Shown: one piece after another, positions 18,241 through 26,888 of the stretch | Layout of the letters: every line of letters starts with the position of its first letter | Position numbering within the stretch: the stretch's first letter is position 1 | Assembly: GCF_900182595.1 (NCBI RefSeq) | Contig: NZ_FXTN01000009.1 | Span: 1-64,000 of the forward strand | Reading direction: 5' to 3' | DNA: 64,000 nt | From: Pedobacter westerhofensis | GTDB taxonomy: Bacteria; Bacteroidota; Bacteroidia; Sphingobacteriales; Sphingobacteriaceae | Program-made: the position numbers and the translations under genes | The notes under the pieces: generated by a model | Told to the model about the DNA's origin: nothing | What the model saw: the letters and a program-made list of their open reading frames with translations, nothing else | Databases searched by the model: none

Positions 18241-18639
18241 ATGGAGCATTCTATAATTTTTTTTGACGGAGTATGTAACCTGTGTACCAGCTCTGTGAAG
18301 TTTGTGATCAAACGGGACCGTCGGGATTTTTTCCGCTTTGCTACTTTACAGGGAGATATTGCTGCTCAGTATCTTGATGGTCCGGATGCAACTGAGGATT
18401 CTCCACCGGGTTCTGTTATCCTGCTGCAGGGAGGTAAGGTCTATAAACGTTCTGCCGCAGCACTGCGTATTGCCCGCCATTTAGGGTTTGGCTGGAACCT
18501 GCTCTACGGGTTTATGATCGTTCCGGCATTTATCCGTGATTTTGTATATGATCAGATTGCAAAAAGAAGGTACAGCATCTGGGGCAAAGAAGAAAGCTGT
18601 ATGGTTCCTACAGCAGAGCTGAAGGCGAAATTCCTGTAA
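18241..18639 (+). CDS. DCC-family thiol-disulfide oxidoreductase-like protein (DUF393)
   Basis: 132 residues of the DCC/DUF393 family, a thioredoxin-like group. The defining N-terminal motif is FFDGVCNLCTSSVKF, with DG at 9-10 and the CxxC pair at Cys12 and Cys15. The middle carries the family pattern FRFATLQGD and a later SAAALRIARHLG segment. There is no signal peptide. The biological substrate is not known to me. It is a single gene with its own -7 box, ending in a terminator shared with convergent rpsA. Confidence 0.88.
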   Translation: MEHSIIFFDGVCNLCTSSVKFVIKRDRRDFFRFATLQGDIAAQYLDGPDATEDSPPGSVILLQGGKVYKRSAAALRIARHLGFGWNLLYGFMIVPAFIRDFVYDQIAKRRYSIWGKEESCMVPTAELKAKFL

Positions 18640-18642
18640 AAC

Positions 18643-18675
18643 AAAAAAGCATCCCGGCTAGGGGATGCTTTTCAA
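18643..18675. terminator. bidirectional terminator between DUF393 gene and rpsA
   Basis: AAAAGCATCCC pairs with GGGATGCTTTT around a 6-nt loop, flanked by A and T runs, between the stops of two convergent genes. Confidence 0.9.
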
Positions 18676-18692
18676 ATATATAAGCTTTAAGA

Positions 18693-20627
18693 TTACTTAG
18701 CTTTGTTTTTGCTTTCTTCGCCTTCCATTTGTTCTTTCAATTGTGCAAGAACACCTAGATCACCAAGAGTTGATTTCTCAACTGAATCTTTAACTTTTTT
18801 AACTGCATTGCTGGATGCTTTAGCTTCTTTTTTCTTAGATGCTCTTTCTTCAGCAGCAACTTCAGCTTTAGCCTCTTCCCAGATACGGGCGTGAGAAACA
18901 ACGATACGTTTAGCATCTTTGTTGAATTCAATGATTTTGAAGTCATTGGTTTCTTCAGCTTTGATAGTAGTACCATCTTCTTTAGCCATGTGTTTAGTTG
19001 GTACGAAACCTTCTACACCATATGGTAAAGCAATCACAGCGCCTTTATCAGTTACTTTAACAACAGTTCCCTGGTGGATTGAATCTAATGTGAAGATAGT
19101 TTCAAAAGTATCCCAAGGGTTTTCTTCTAATTGTTTATGACCTAAGCTTAATTTACGGCTGTCAACGTCTAATTCTAAAACAACTACATCTAATGTATCA
19201 CCAACTTTAGTGAATTCGTTAGGGTGGTTAACTTTTTTAGACCATGAAAGATCAGAGATATGGATTAAACCATCGATACCTTCTTCAATTTCAACAAATA
19301 CACCGAAGTTAGTCATGTTTTTAACTACAGCAGTATGTTTGCTTCCGATAGGATATCTCTCAGCAACATTTTGCCAAGGATCCTGAGTTAATTGCTTAAT
19401 ACCTAAGCTCATTTTGCGTTCATCGCGGTCTAAAGTTAATACTTCAGCTTCGATTTCATCGCTAACTTTAAGGAATTCCTGTGGACTGCGCAGGTTTTGT
19501 GACCATGACATTTCTGAAACGTGGATTAAACCTTCAACGCCAGGAATGATTTCTAAGAATGCACCGTAATCAGCTACAGTAACGATTTTACCTTTAACTT
19601 TAGATCCAACAACAAGGTTAGTATCTAAACTTTCCCAAGGGTGTGGAGTTAATTGTTTCAAGCCTAAAGCAATACGTTTTTTCTCGTCATCAAAGTCAAG
19701 AACAACTACATTGATTTTCTCGTCTAAGCTCAATACTTCTTTCGGATGCTCTATGCGGCCCCAAGAAATATCAGTAATGTGAAGTAAACCATCAACACCA
19801 CCTAAATCGATGAATACACCGAAGTCTGTAATGTTTTTAACAGTACCTTCAAGTACCTGACCTTTTTCAAGTTTAGATACGATCTCAACTTTTTGACTTT
19901 CTAAATCGTCTTCGATTAAGATTTTGTGCGATACTACAACGTTTTTAAATTCGTGGTTGATTTTCACAACTTTGAATTCCATTGTTTTACCTACATAAAC
20001 ATCGTAATCACGGATCGGTTTGATGTCGATCTGAGAACCAGGTAAGAATGCCTCAACACCCATAATGTCAACGATAAGACCACCTTTAGTACGGCTTTTA
20101 ACAAATCCGTTGATGATTCTGTCATTGTCAAGGGCTTCGTTGATAGATTCCCATGATCTTTGAGTTTTAGCTCTTTTACGAGATAAAATCAACTGACCAT
20201 TTGCATCTTCAGGAGCTTCTACGAATACATCAACTGTATCGCCAATCTTCAAATCAGGAGTATCACGGAACTCAGAAGTTGATACTAAACCGTCAGATTT
20301 AAATCCTACGTTTAATACTACGTCTTTATTGTTGATTGATACAACAATACCGCTAATGATTTCACCCTGGTTGATTTGATTGAAAGTATCGGTATACATG
20401 TCTTCAAACTTTTTACGGTCTTCGTCAGAATATTTTCCGAAAGCTTTGTCGTCTGCATCCCAGTCAAAGTCTTGATCTGGTGTTGCTAAAGATGATTTGA
20501 TCTGTTCGATCGATAATGAATCAGCTTCTGATTCAATAGTTTCTCTTTCAGTGAGACGGGCGTCTGCACCTTGTAATTCGGCTTTTTTAGCCTCTAGTTC
20601 TTTTTCTGCTACTTGTTTTTTTGCCAT
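18693..20627 (-). CDS. rpsA: 30S ribosomal protein S1
   Basis: RNA-binding ribosomal protein that helps mRNA load on the 30S subunit. The 644-residue product has an acidic N-terminal extension and six S1 (OB-fold) domains. Their repeated cores are visible: GVFIDLGGVDGLLHITDISW, GAFLEIIPGVEGLIHVSEMSW in shorter form, GVFVEIEEGIDGLIHISDLSW in shorter form, and a last one ending GVEGFVPTKHM. A Lys/Glu-rich tail closes the protein. Bacteroidota mRNAs mostly lack Shine-Dalgarno sequences, so S1 may matter more for initiation; that is family-level knowledge. A -7 box and a palindrome lie upstream. Confidence 0.97.
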   Translation of the reverse strand: MAKKQVAEKELEAKKAELQGADARLTERETIESEADSLSIEQIKSSLATPDQDFDWDADDKAFGKYSDEDRKKFEDMYTDTFNQINQGEIISGIVVSINNKDVVLNVGFKSDGLVSTSEFRDTPDLKIGDTVDVFVEAPEDANGQLILSRKRAKTQRSWESINEALDNDRIINGFVKSRTKGGLIVDIMGVEAFLPGSQIDIKPIRDYDVYVGKTMEFKVVKINHEFKNVVVSHKILIEDDLESQKVEIVSKLEKGQVLEGTVKNITDFGVFIDLGGVDGLLHITDISWGRIEHPKEVLSLDEKINVVVLDFDDEKKRIALGLKQLTPHPWESLDTNLVVGSKVKGKIVTVADYGAFLEIIPGVEGLIHVSEMSWSQNLRSPQEFLKVSDEIEAEVLTLDRDERKMSLGIKQLTQDPWQNVAERYPIGSKHTAVVKNMTNFGVFVEIEEGIDGLIHISDLSWSKKVNHPNEFTKVGDTLDVVVLELDVDSRKLSLGHKQLEENPWDTFETIFTLDSIHQGTVVKVTDKGAVIALPYGVEGFVPTKHMAKEDGTTIKAEETNDFKIIEFNKDAKRIVVSHARIWEEAKAEVAAEERASKKKEAKASSNAVKKVKDSVEKSTLGDLGVLAQLKEQMEGEESKNKAK

Positions 20628-20661
20628 TAATCATTTAATCTCCTTTTCCCTTTAGGGACTG

Positions 20662-20700
20662 CAAAGATAGAAAATATTCTTTTTATTGAAAGAATATTTT
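20662..20700 (-). promoter_or_regulatory. rpsA promoter overlapped by a 12-bp inverted repeat
   Basis: Minus-strand -7 box TATCTTTG at 20662-20669 lies 35 bp before the rpsA ATG, with TTTC 18 nt upstream as a weak -33 element. An inverted repeat AAAATATTCTTT-N6-AAAGAATATTTT at 20671-20700 fills the space where RNA polymerase would contact the -33 region. It may be an operator or the A/T-rich terminator of cmk. Confidence 0.6.
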
Positions 20701-20786
20701 AATAAATGTTGTTGATTTTGAACTGCTTGCCTGTAATAAGCTTGGATTCAAATGACAAAACGATAGATTTGAAGGAGCTAAATGGG

Positions 20787-21473
20787 TTAATCCTGATGAG
20801 GCAGGTGAGGTGTAACCTTATGGAGTGCAAATTCCAGTTGTTCTTCCTGTGTAATATCTGTGTTGTCAAGGATAATCGCATCTTCTGCGCGCACCAGCGG
20901 GCTTTCCTTGCGTGTGGTGTCGGCGTAATCGCGGTGTGCCAGATTTTCGAAAACATCTTCCAGTGAAGTTTCTGTATCGCCTTTGCTCTGTAATTCCTTA
21001 AATCTGCGTTCTGCCCTGATTTTTGGATCGGCCGTCATGAAAAATTTTACCTGCGCATCAGCAAATACAGTGGTGCCGATATCACGGCCGTCCATCACTA
21101 TATTTTTGGATTTGCCCATTCGCTGCTGCTGTCTCACCATCTCTGTCCGCACTTCCTTTATCGCAGAGACCTCACTTACATTTTCTGAGACCGGCATTTT
21201 CCGGATTTCTTCTGACACTTCCTCACCGTTGAGGGTAATGTGCGATTCATAATCCCTGGAATGAAAGTTCAGCTCTATATGCTGTAGCGCATCCATGATC
21301 GCGTCATGATTGCTCATGTCTGTGTGGTTGCGCAAAAAATAGAGCGTTACCGCACGGTACATCGCACCACTGTCTATATAGATGAAGCCCAGTTTTTTGG
21401 CCAGCGCTTTTGCCAGTGTACTTTTACCGCAGGAAGAATAACCATCAATCGCAACAACCAGATTTTTTCTCAT
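20787..21473 (-). CDS. cmk: cytidylate kinase
   Basis: Phosphorylates CMP and dCMP with ATP. The 228-residue product begins MRKNLVVAIDGYSSCGKST; the P-loop is GYSSCGKST, followed by IDSGAMYRAVTLYFL, a CMP-kinase signature, and VMDGRDIGTTVFADA in the middle. The ATG at 21473 is chosen because it places the P-loop at the usual position near the N-terminus and because a -7 box at 21480-21487 lies just upstream, inside any longer reading. Followed on the same strand by rpsA, a common pairing (cmk-rpsA) in bacteria, though rpsA has its own promoter here. Confidence 0.96.
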   Translation of the reverse strand: MRKNLVVAIDGYSSCGKSTLAKALAKKLGFIYIDSGAMYRAVTLYFLRNHTDMSNHDAIMDALQHIELNFHSRDYESHITLNGEEVSEEIRKMPVSENVSEVSAIKEVRTEMVRQQQRMGKSKNIVMDGRDIGTTVFADAQVKFFMTADPKIRAERRFKELQSKGDTETSLEDVFENLAHRDYADTTRKESPLVRAEDAIILDNTDITQEEQLEFALHKVTPHLPHQD

Positions 21474-21479
21474 ATGGCG

Positions 21480-21487
21480 CAAAGTTA
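21480..21487 (-). promoter_or_regulatory. -7 promoter box for cmk
   Basis: Minus-strand TAACTTTG, a full TAnnTTTG match, ending 6 bp before the cmk ATG. It predicts a very short or absent leader. No clear -33 element is visible. Confidence 0.5.
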
Positions 21488-21637
21488 GTCTTTTGACCCT
21501 TTTTTTAAAGTTTAATTGCCCTTTAATTACAGGGGGAAATTTTTCGGGCGGGCAGGAATAGGAGAGCTCAGGCACAATTCGCTCTTCACTTATATATTAT
21601 GTTTACGTTATTCCCTGAAAAGAATTATTTTTGCTTT

Positions 21638-22051
21638 ATGTTACCTGAAAGAAAAGATCTCATGAAAGCTGTTTCCTTTAAGACTTCGCGCAGCGGAGGC
21701 AAGGGAGGGCAGAATGTCAATAAGGTTTCGAGCAAAGTAGAACTGATACTCCACATCAGTTCGGCGGTATTTTTTAGCCCGGAAGAAAAACAGCTGCTGG
21801 CCGAAAGGCTGGCTCACCGTTTGGACCAGGATGGAAATCTTCATGTGATCTCTCAGGAAGACCGTAGTCAGCTCCTCAACAAAGAAAACACGGTAGACAA
21901 ACTGATGGCGCTGCTGACGGCGGCGCTCCATGTGCATAAATTAAGAAAGCCCACACGTACCCCCCGTAGTGTTATCCTTAAAAGGAAAAGCGATAAGAAG
22001 TCTATTGCGCTGAAGAAAGAAAGCCGCAGGCGACCGAAACTGGATGCCTAG
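21638..22051 (+). CDS. arfB: ArfB/YaeJ-like ribosome-rescue peptidyl-tRNA hydrolase
   Basis: Codon-independent release factor that frees stalled ribosomes by hydrolysing peptidyl-tRNA. 137 residues from the ATG at 21638, which gives the usual family length; an ATG at 21599 would add 13 residues. The catalytic loop is SRSGGKGGQNVNKVSSK with GGQ at 23-25. The C-terminus is highly basic (ILKRKSDKKSIALKKESRRR), the tail that enters the empty mRNA channel. There is no codon-recognition domain, which separates it from RF1/RF2. Its last 4 bases overlap the convergent lpxR-like gene. Confidence 0.93.
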   Translation: MLPERKDLMKAVSFKTSRSGGKGGQNVNKVSSKVELILHISSAVFFSPEEKQLLAERLAHRLDQDGNLHVISQEDRSQLLNKENTVDKLMALLTAALHVHKLRKPTRTPRSVILKRKSDKKSIALKKESRRRPKLDA

Positions 22052-23001
22052 TCAAACCTGTAAAATAAACCAAGGGATCCCCATTGGTGCGCAATGGCAG
22101 AACTTTTAACTTCCCTGGTTTTAAATATTACACTGAAATCTACTGTGAAACGCTGTGAGCTGTAATCTGCTCCCAGTTGCTGCGCAAATACGACTGGTTT
22201 CTGGCTAAAAGTTACCGGGCTGTTATTGTTAAATAAACTGCCTTGTATGGTGGCGTCGTAGGCCACAAAGTTCAGCTGGGGTTTGGCATAAAAGAAAAAT
22301 TCTCTTTTTACCAGTGCTTTTGTTTTGGCATGGTTGCCAATCACTGCATTGGTATAGGCAGAATTAAATAACTGGTTGAGCGCGCCTGTTCTGAAAAGCA
22401 ATCCGGCACCCGCACCGGTAAAAGTTGTGCCAAGATTGGCATAGCCTTCAAAGGAGAACTCAACTGCATTATCTGCTATACGTGTCAGTAATTTTGTATA
22501 CTGACCAGACAGGTTTAGTTGCAATTCATTTTTTATCTGGTAGTCCCATCCTTCGATATCATAGAAACCAAAAGTGCTGTGCAGTAATTTCTGGCCTGCT
22601 TCCCCGAGTGAATTTTTACCGGTAGTCCCGATTTGTGCACTGGCTTTAATTATACTTTCGTCACTGTAAAACCAGTTCATGGCACCTTCGGCATAGAGGT
22701 AACCTGCAAAGGGACGGTCCTGTGTGGCAGGATCAGGTGCATCTCCCGAATAAGGATTAAACATCTTCTGTCCCAGGGAAATCTCATAGGTCTTTTTTTC
22801 CAGGTTCTGTGGCAGTTTTTGCTGATCAAGCGCGTGGCGGAAGTTGAAGAACAGGCCATTGGTATAATAGCGGTCAGACCCCTGTCCAAGATATGAGTCA
22901 TTGTCGCTCCTGAGGCCTAATTCATTTTTATATGTTTGTGATGAAGCTGCAGCAGATATTAATAGGAGGATAAGCAGGAGCGGATAACCGGAATATTTCA
23001 T
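22048..23001 (-). CDS. LpxR-like lipid A 3'-O-deacylase (DUF2219)
   Basis: Outer-membrane beta-barrel enzyme family that removes the 3'-acyloxyacyl group of lipid A. 317 residues with a signal peptide (about 1-22). Family residues are in place: SDNDSY with Asn34/Asp35, SDRYYTNGL, the RPFAGYLYAE block at 96-105, and SLGEAGQKLLH with the candidate catalytic His141. The C-terminus ends LGLFYRFD in barrel style. In Salmonella LpxR the equivalent residues bind calcium and form the active site. Activity on this organism's lipid A is inferred. Upstream lies the lon terminator, so the gene likely has its own weak promoter. Confidence 0.85.
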   Translation of the reverse strand: MKYSGYPLLLILLLISAAASSQTYKNELGLRSDNDSYLGQGSDRYYTNGLFFNFRHALDQQKLPQNLEKKTYEISLGQKMFNPYSGDAPDPATQDRPFAGYLYAEGAMNWFYSDESIIKASAQIGTTGKNSLGEAGQKLLHSTFGFYDIEGWDYQIKNELQLNLSGQYTKLLTRIADNAVEFSFEGYANLGTTFTGAGAGLLFRTGALNQLFNSAYTNAVIGNHAKTKALVKREFFFYAKPQLNFVAYDATIQGSLFNNNSPVTFSQKPVVFAQQLGADYSSQRFTVDFSVIFKTREVKSSAIAHQWGSLGLFYRFD

Positions 23002-23009
23002 GTTTGTTC

Positions 23010-23039
23010 AAAAAAAAGCCCCGGTTATTCCGGAGCTTT
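23010..23039 (-). terminator. lon terminator
   Basis: AAGC-CCGG-TTATT-CCGG-GCTT hairpin with one internal mismatch, followed on the minus strand by a T8 run. It lies 30 nt past the lon stop and just upstream of the lpxR-like start. Confidence 0.87.
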
Positions 23040-23069
23040 AAAGATATGAGTTAAAATTTATCTGTGCAA

Positions 23070-25541
23070 TTAGTTTGCTGAGAGTTTAGGTTTGATGCTC
23101 AGATCCTGCGGATCTTTCACTTTATCTTTGGTCAGCGCCAGGTCTATCACCTCTTTCATTTCTGTCACATAGTGGAAGTTGAGGTCTTTGATATAACTTT
23201 CTTTAATCTCCAGAATGTCCTTGCGGTTTGATTTACATAAGATGATATCTTTGATATTGGCTCTTTTCGCTGCAAGTATTTTCTCCTTGATCCCGCCTAC
23301 TGGCAAAACTTTACCGCGGAGGGTAATCTCGCCGGTCATGGCCAGGTTGGATTTAACCTTGCGTTGAGTAAAGGCCGAGGTTAACGCGGTAAGCATGGTT
23401 ATACCTGCAGAAGGCCCGTCTTTTGGCGTAGCTCCCGCAGGAACGTGAACGTGTATATCCCAAAGATCGAATAACTGGTTGTCGATGTTGAACGCTGCCG
23501 CATGAGCTCTCAGGTAGGCAAGAGCAATTACCGCAGATTCTTTCATGACATCACCAAGATTTCCTGTCAGGGTAAGCTTTCCTTTTCCGGGACTAAGACT
23601 GGCTTCGATAAAGAGGATGTCTCCGCCTACCTGGGTCCAGGCCAAACCAGTAACCACACCTGCTACTTCATTGCCTTCGTAGAGGTCTTTGTCGTAAATT
23701 GGAGCCCCTAATATGCGTTCTACATCTTCCAGGGTAAGCGTTGCCTCATACGTTTCTTCCATCGCAATTTTTGTTGCTACGCCACGTACCAGGGATCCAA
23801 TTTTTTTCTCTAACCCCCTTACGCCGGATTCACGGGTATAATCTTCAATTACCTTTTCAATCAGGCTGTTCTTCAAAACAATATCTTTTGTTTTGATACC
23901 ATGCTGGTCCTTTTGCTTTGGGAGCAGGTATTTTTTTGCGATCTCTATTTTTTCTTCGATGGTATAACCATTTACCTCGATGATCTCCATACGGTCAAGC
24001 AATGCCGGCTGTATATTACTCAGTGAATTGGCCGTAGCTATAAACAATACGTTAGACAGGTCGTAATCTGTTTCTACGTAGTGATCATTAAATGCATTGT
24101 TCTGTTCAGGGTCCAGCACCTCCAAGAGAGCTGATGATGGATCTCCCCTGTGATCCGAACCTACTTTATCAATCTCATCGAGCACAAAAACAGGGTTTGC
24201 TGCACCTGCCTTTTTGATGGACTGGATGATGCGGCCCGGCATGGCACCAATGTATGTTTTTCTGTGTCCGCGGATTTCTGCTTCGTCCCTGATGCCGCCC
24301 AGTGCCATACGAACGTATTTTCTGTTCAGTGCTTTGGCAATGGATTTGCCCAGTGAAGTTTTACCAACTCCCGGAGGGCCAACAAGGCAGATAATAGGGG
24401 CTTTCATATCCCGCTTTAATTTTAAAACGGCCAGATATTCAATGATACGCTGCTTTACTTTTTCTAATCCGAAGTGATCTTTGTCCAATACCTTTTGGGC
24501 ACGTTTCAGATCAAAATTATCCTTGGTAAAATCATTCCAGGGCAAGTCCAGCAGCAGTTCAAGATAATTGATCTGCACAGAATAATCTGGTGCCGCCGGA
24601 TTCATTCTTCCGAGTTTTTCCAGCTCTTTACTGAAATGGGCTTTCACCTGTACTGACCATTTTTTCTTCTTGGCGCGGACTTCCAGCGCTTCGTACTCAA
24701 GATCGGAAGAATTGCCTCCCAGTTCTTCCTGGATAGTTTTGAGTTGCTGGTTCAGGAAGTAATCCCTTTGCTGCTTGTCAAGGTCTGTACGTACTTTAGA
24801 CTGAATCTGGTTTTTGAGTTCCAGCATCTGCAGCTCCAGGGTGAGCAGCTCCATTACCATCATTGCCCTGGCTCTCAGGTTTTCCATCTCCAGCATTTTC
24901 TGCTTGTCCTTTACATCTGCATTCATGTTTGAGGAGATGAAATTGATCAGGAAAGAAGTGCTTTCAATATTTTTAAGCGCCATAGCCGCCTCACTTGGAA
25001 TATTAGGCGACAGCTGAATAATTTGTGAAGACATCTCCCTGATAGAGGCTACCAGTGCTTTAAATTCCTTATCTGTTTTATGTTTGGCCTCATTAAATTT
25101 ACTGATGGTAACTTTAATATAAGGTTCAGATTGTACTTCTTCGATCAGGCGGAAACGTTGTTTTCCCTGGATGATCACGGTAGTATTACCGTCCGGCATC
25201 TGCAGCATCTTAATAATCTGTGCTACTGTACCCACTTTATTTAACTGCTCAAATGTGGGGTCTTCAATAGAAACATCCATCTGAGACACTACTCCAATAA
25301 TCTTGTCGCCCTTGTAGGCTTCCTTGATTAATTTAATGGATTTGTCCCTGCCAACAGTAATGGGAATAACAACACCAGGGAACAATACAGTATTTCTAAG
25401 CGGAAGAATGGCTAATATATCCGGTGTCTCTTCGTTATTCATCTCATCTTCATCTTGTTGGGACATTAATGGAAAAAATTCCGTATCTTCATTTATGATG
25501 GGTAGTGCATTGCCAAAATCAAACTGATCTTTTATACTCAT
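23070..25541 (-). CDS. lon: ATP-dependent protease La (Lon)
   Basis: Cytosolic AAA+ serine protease that degrades misfolded and regulatory proteins. 823 residues in the usual order: N-terminal substrate domain (about 40-250), coiled-coil region, AAA+ module with Walker A GPPGVGKT at 388-395 and Walker B FVLDEIDK, then the protease domain with the Ser711/Lys754 dyad (PKDGPSAGITM and GGIKEKILAA). Full length, no missing motifs. It has a strong terminator. I see no clear -7 box or heat-shock operator in the upstream 270 bp, which is shared with the divergent TPR gene. Confidence 0.97.
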   Translation of the reverse strand: MSIKDQFDFGNALPIINEDTEFFPLMSQQDEDEMNNEETPDILAILPLRNTVLFPGVVIPITVGRDKSIKLIKEAYKGDKIIGVVSQMDVSIEDPTFEQLNKVGTVAQIIKMLQMPDGNTTVIIQGKQRFRLIEEVQSEPYIKVTISKFNEAKHKTDKEFKALVASIREMSSQIIQLSPNIPSEAAMALKNIESTSFLINFISSNMNADVKDKQKMLEMENLRARAMMVMELLTLELQMLELKNQIQSKVRTDLDKQQRDYFLNQQLKTIQEELGGNSSDLEYEALEVRAKKKKWSVQVKAHFSKELEKLGRMNPAAPDYSVQINYLELLLDLPWNDFTKDNFDLKRAQKVLDKDHFGLEKVKQRIIEYLAVLKLKRDMKAPIICLVGPPGVGKTSLGKSIAKALNRKYVRMALGGIRDEAEIRGHRKTYIGAMPGRIIQSIKKAGAANPVFVLDEIDKVGSDHRGDPSSALLEVLDPEQNNAFNDHYVETDYDLSNVLFIATANSLSNIQPALLDRMEIIEVNGYTIEEKIEIAKKYLLPKQKDQHGIKTKDIVLKNSLIEKVIEDYTRESGVRGLEKKIGSLVRGVATKIAMEETYEATLTLEDVERILGAPIYDKDLYEGNEVAGVVTGLAWTQVGGDILFIEASLSPGKGKLTLTGNLGDVMKESAVIALAYLRAHAAAFNIDNQLFDLWDIHVHVPAGATPKDGPSAGITMLTALTSAFTQRKVKSNLAMTGEITLRGKVLPVGGIKEKILAAKRANIKDIILCKSNRKDILEIKESYIKDLNFHYVTEMKEVIDLALTKDKVKDPQDLSIKPKLSAN

Positions 25542-25816
25542 TAAATAGGCCTTTCTAAATAAAAAAACGACAATGTGACAGTGTGCCGCTTCAAAAAATA
25601 TTAATTATATACAAATGTCTACAATTTCAACTGTTATGCCAAAGACTCAATATCGTATTTTGTCTGTTAAAAAGGCAGGAAATTAAAATATAATTGTCGT
25701 GCCTATCATAATTCCACTTTTTTAGCGTTTACCCATTGAATATTTATAAATGATATTTTAACTTTAGCTACTTAGGCTATGTTTTTATATCTTTATTCTT
25801 TATTAAATAAAATTTG

Positions 25817-26443
25817 ATGAACTACATTAAAAAAGCGCTTGTACTACTTTTAGTTATTTATGCTCAAAACAGCTTTGCTCAAAGCGGAAGTTATGATAAG
25901 TTAGGGATGCAGGCTATGATGAAAGGCGATTACAAAGGGGCTGTAGCCCAGTTGGAAAAAGCTGATGCTAAAAGCCCGAACAACCCAAGCGTACTGAAGA
26001 TGCTGGGATATTCTTATTTTCAATGTGGTAATTTTGAAAGCTCTATTGAGACTTACAGCAGGTTGATTACTGTTAAACCCTCTGACTACTCTGCTTACTA
26101 TTACAGGGGTAAAGCCAGGCAGAATGTGGCAAATGATCCTAAGGAATCTTTAAACCAGATGCGGGAGACCTTTTATTTGTCAGCTATCAAAGATTTTACC
26201 AAAGCGATCGAGATCAATGGTGAGGAAGATACCCAGCTGTTGCAGAACAGGGGGCTTGCTTACAAAGATTATGCAATTTATAAATCTTATAAGATCAAGA
26301 AAAAGGCAGATAAAGAAGCTTGTATCGCCATCTTTAACAGTTCAATCGCTGATTTTCAAAAAGTTCTGATTGTTCAGCCATTGCGCAAGGACATTATCTC
26401 ATTGATTGATTATGTGAAAGCACAAATTTCAAGTTTGAAATAA
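25817..26443 (+). CDS. secreted tetratricopeptide-repeat protein
   Basis: 208 residues from the ATG at 25817 (a TTG lies one codon before). Signal peptide 1-22 ending FAQ, then at least three TPR units: GMQAMMKGDYKGAVAQLEKA, MLGYSYFQCGNFESSIETYS and FTKAIEIN, plus a final FQKVLIVQP helix pair. There is no other domain. It is probably periplasmic and mediates protein contacts. Monocistronic between lon's upstream region and a bidirectional terminator. I do not recognise a specific function. Confidence 0.8.
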   Translation: MNYIKKALVLLLVIYAQNSFAQSGSYDKLGMQAMMKGDYKGAVAQLEKADAKSPNNPSVLKMLGYSYFQCGNFESSIETYSRLITVKPSDYSAYYYRGKARQNVANDPKESLNQMRETFYLSAIKDFTKAIEINGEEDTQLLQNRGLAYKDYAIYKSYKIKKKADKEACIAIFNSSIADFQKVLIVQPLRKDIISLIDYVKAQISSLK

Positions 26444-26468
26444 CGTTTTCAGGTTGTAAAATACATAA

Positions 26469-26497
26469 GGGTGCTTCGTTTGGAGCACCCTTTTTTT
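26469..26497. terminator. bidirectional terminator
   Basis: GGGTGCTTC-GTTT-GGAGCACCC stem with one mismatch and a T7 run on the plus strand. The T run runs into the stop codon of the convergent coiled-coil gene. Confidence 0.88.
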
Positions 26498-26888
26498 ATT
26501 TGAAAAAATAACGTGCAAGGAGTTGTACGATGGACATGCCTACAACCCAGAGAATCGTTTGAACCTTCGCAGAGTTTATCCTGTCAATCAGTTCAGTTCT
26601 CATATTGTTCATCTTCTCCGTCAGTGCGGTTCTTAGATTGTCGATCTTTTCTGTCAGTTCGGTTCTTAGCTTGTCGATTTTTTCTGTCAGCTCAGTTCTC
26701 ATGATGACCATCTTCTCGGTCAGTTCAGCTTTTATGCCGTTCATTTTTTCCGTCAATTCAGTCTTTACATTGTTGATCTTTTCTGTTAGCTCGTTTTTCA
26801 CCTCAGCGATCCTTCCGGTAAGTTCAATAAACTTGTGCGTGAGTTCCAAATTTAAATCGTTGAATTTAATTGTATTTTCAGTTTTCAC
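26496..26888 (-). CDS. hendecad-repeat coiled-coil protein with C-terminal membrane anchor (DUF1640/CCDC90-like), 5' end apparently frameshifted
   Basis: 130 residues if translation starts at the GTG at 26888. Residues 30-106 are seven consecutive 11-residue repeats of the type VKTELTEKMNG, preceded by two weaker ones, so about 100 residues form a hendecad coiled coil. Residues 111-127 (TILWVVGMSIVQLLARY) are a transmembrane helix. Coiled coil plus C-terminal anchor resembles the CCDC90/MCUR1 (DUF1640) group and, in layout, Borrelia Bdr proteins. The same frame stays open upstream and reads FNYYNFQLIRSKTNEQTAAD then AVSLLQDAIAEEV, which looks like the family head domain but has no ATG. A good promoter and an ATG at 26998 fit a start there, one base out of frame, so a 1-nt loss in the A-run at 26985-26988 (minus strand) is likely. 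Confidence 0.7.
   Translation of the reverse strand: MKTENTIKFNDLNLELTHKFIELTGRIAEVKNELTEKINNVKTELTEKMNGIKAELTEKMVIMRTELTEKIDKLRTELTEKIDNLRTALTEKMNNMRTELIDRINSAKVQTILWVVGMSIVQLLARYFFK
26571..26801 (-). repeat. seven tandem 33-bp coding repeats
   Basis: Each 33-bp unit encodes an 11-residue hendecad with the core ELTEK or a close variant. The units are in perfect register with no spacer (7 x 33 = 231 bp). The DNA copies differ at several positions, so this is a coding repeat under selection rather than a fresh expansion. Confidence 0.88.

Noticed and set aside
26571..26801. 33-bp tandem repeats as a CRISPR array
   Set aside because: Units are contiguous with no spacers and encode an 11-residue repeat in frame; this is a coiled-coil gene.
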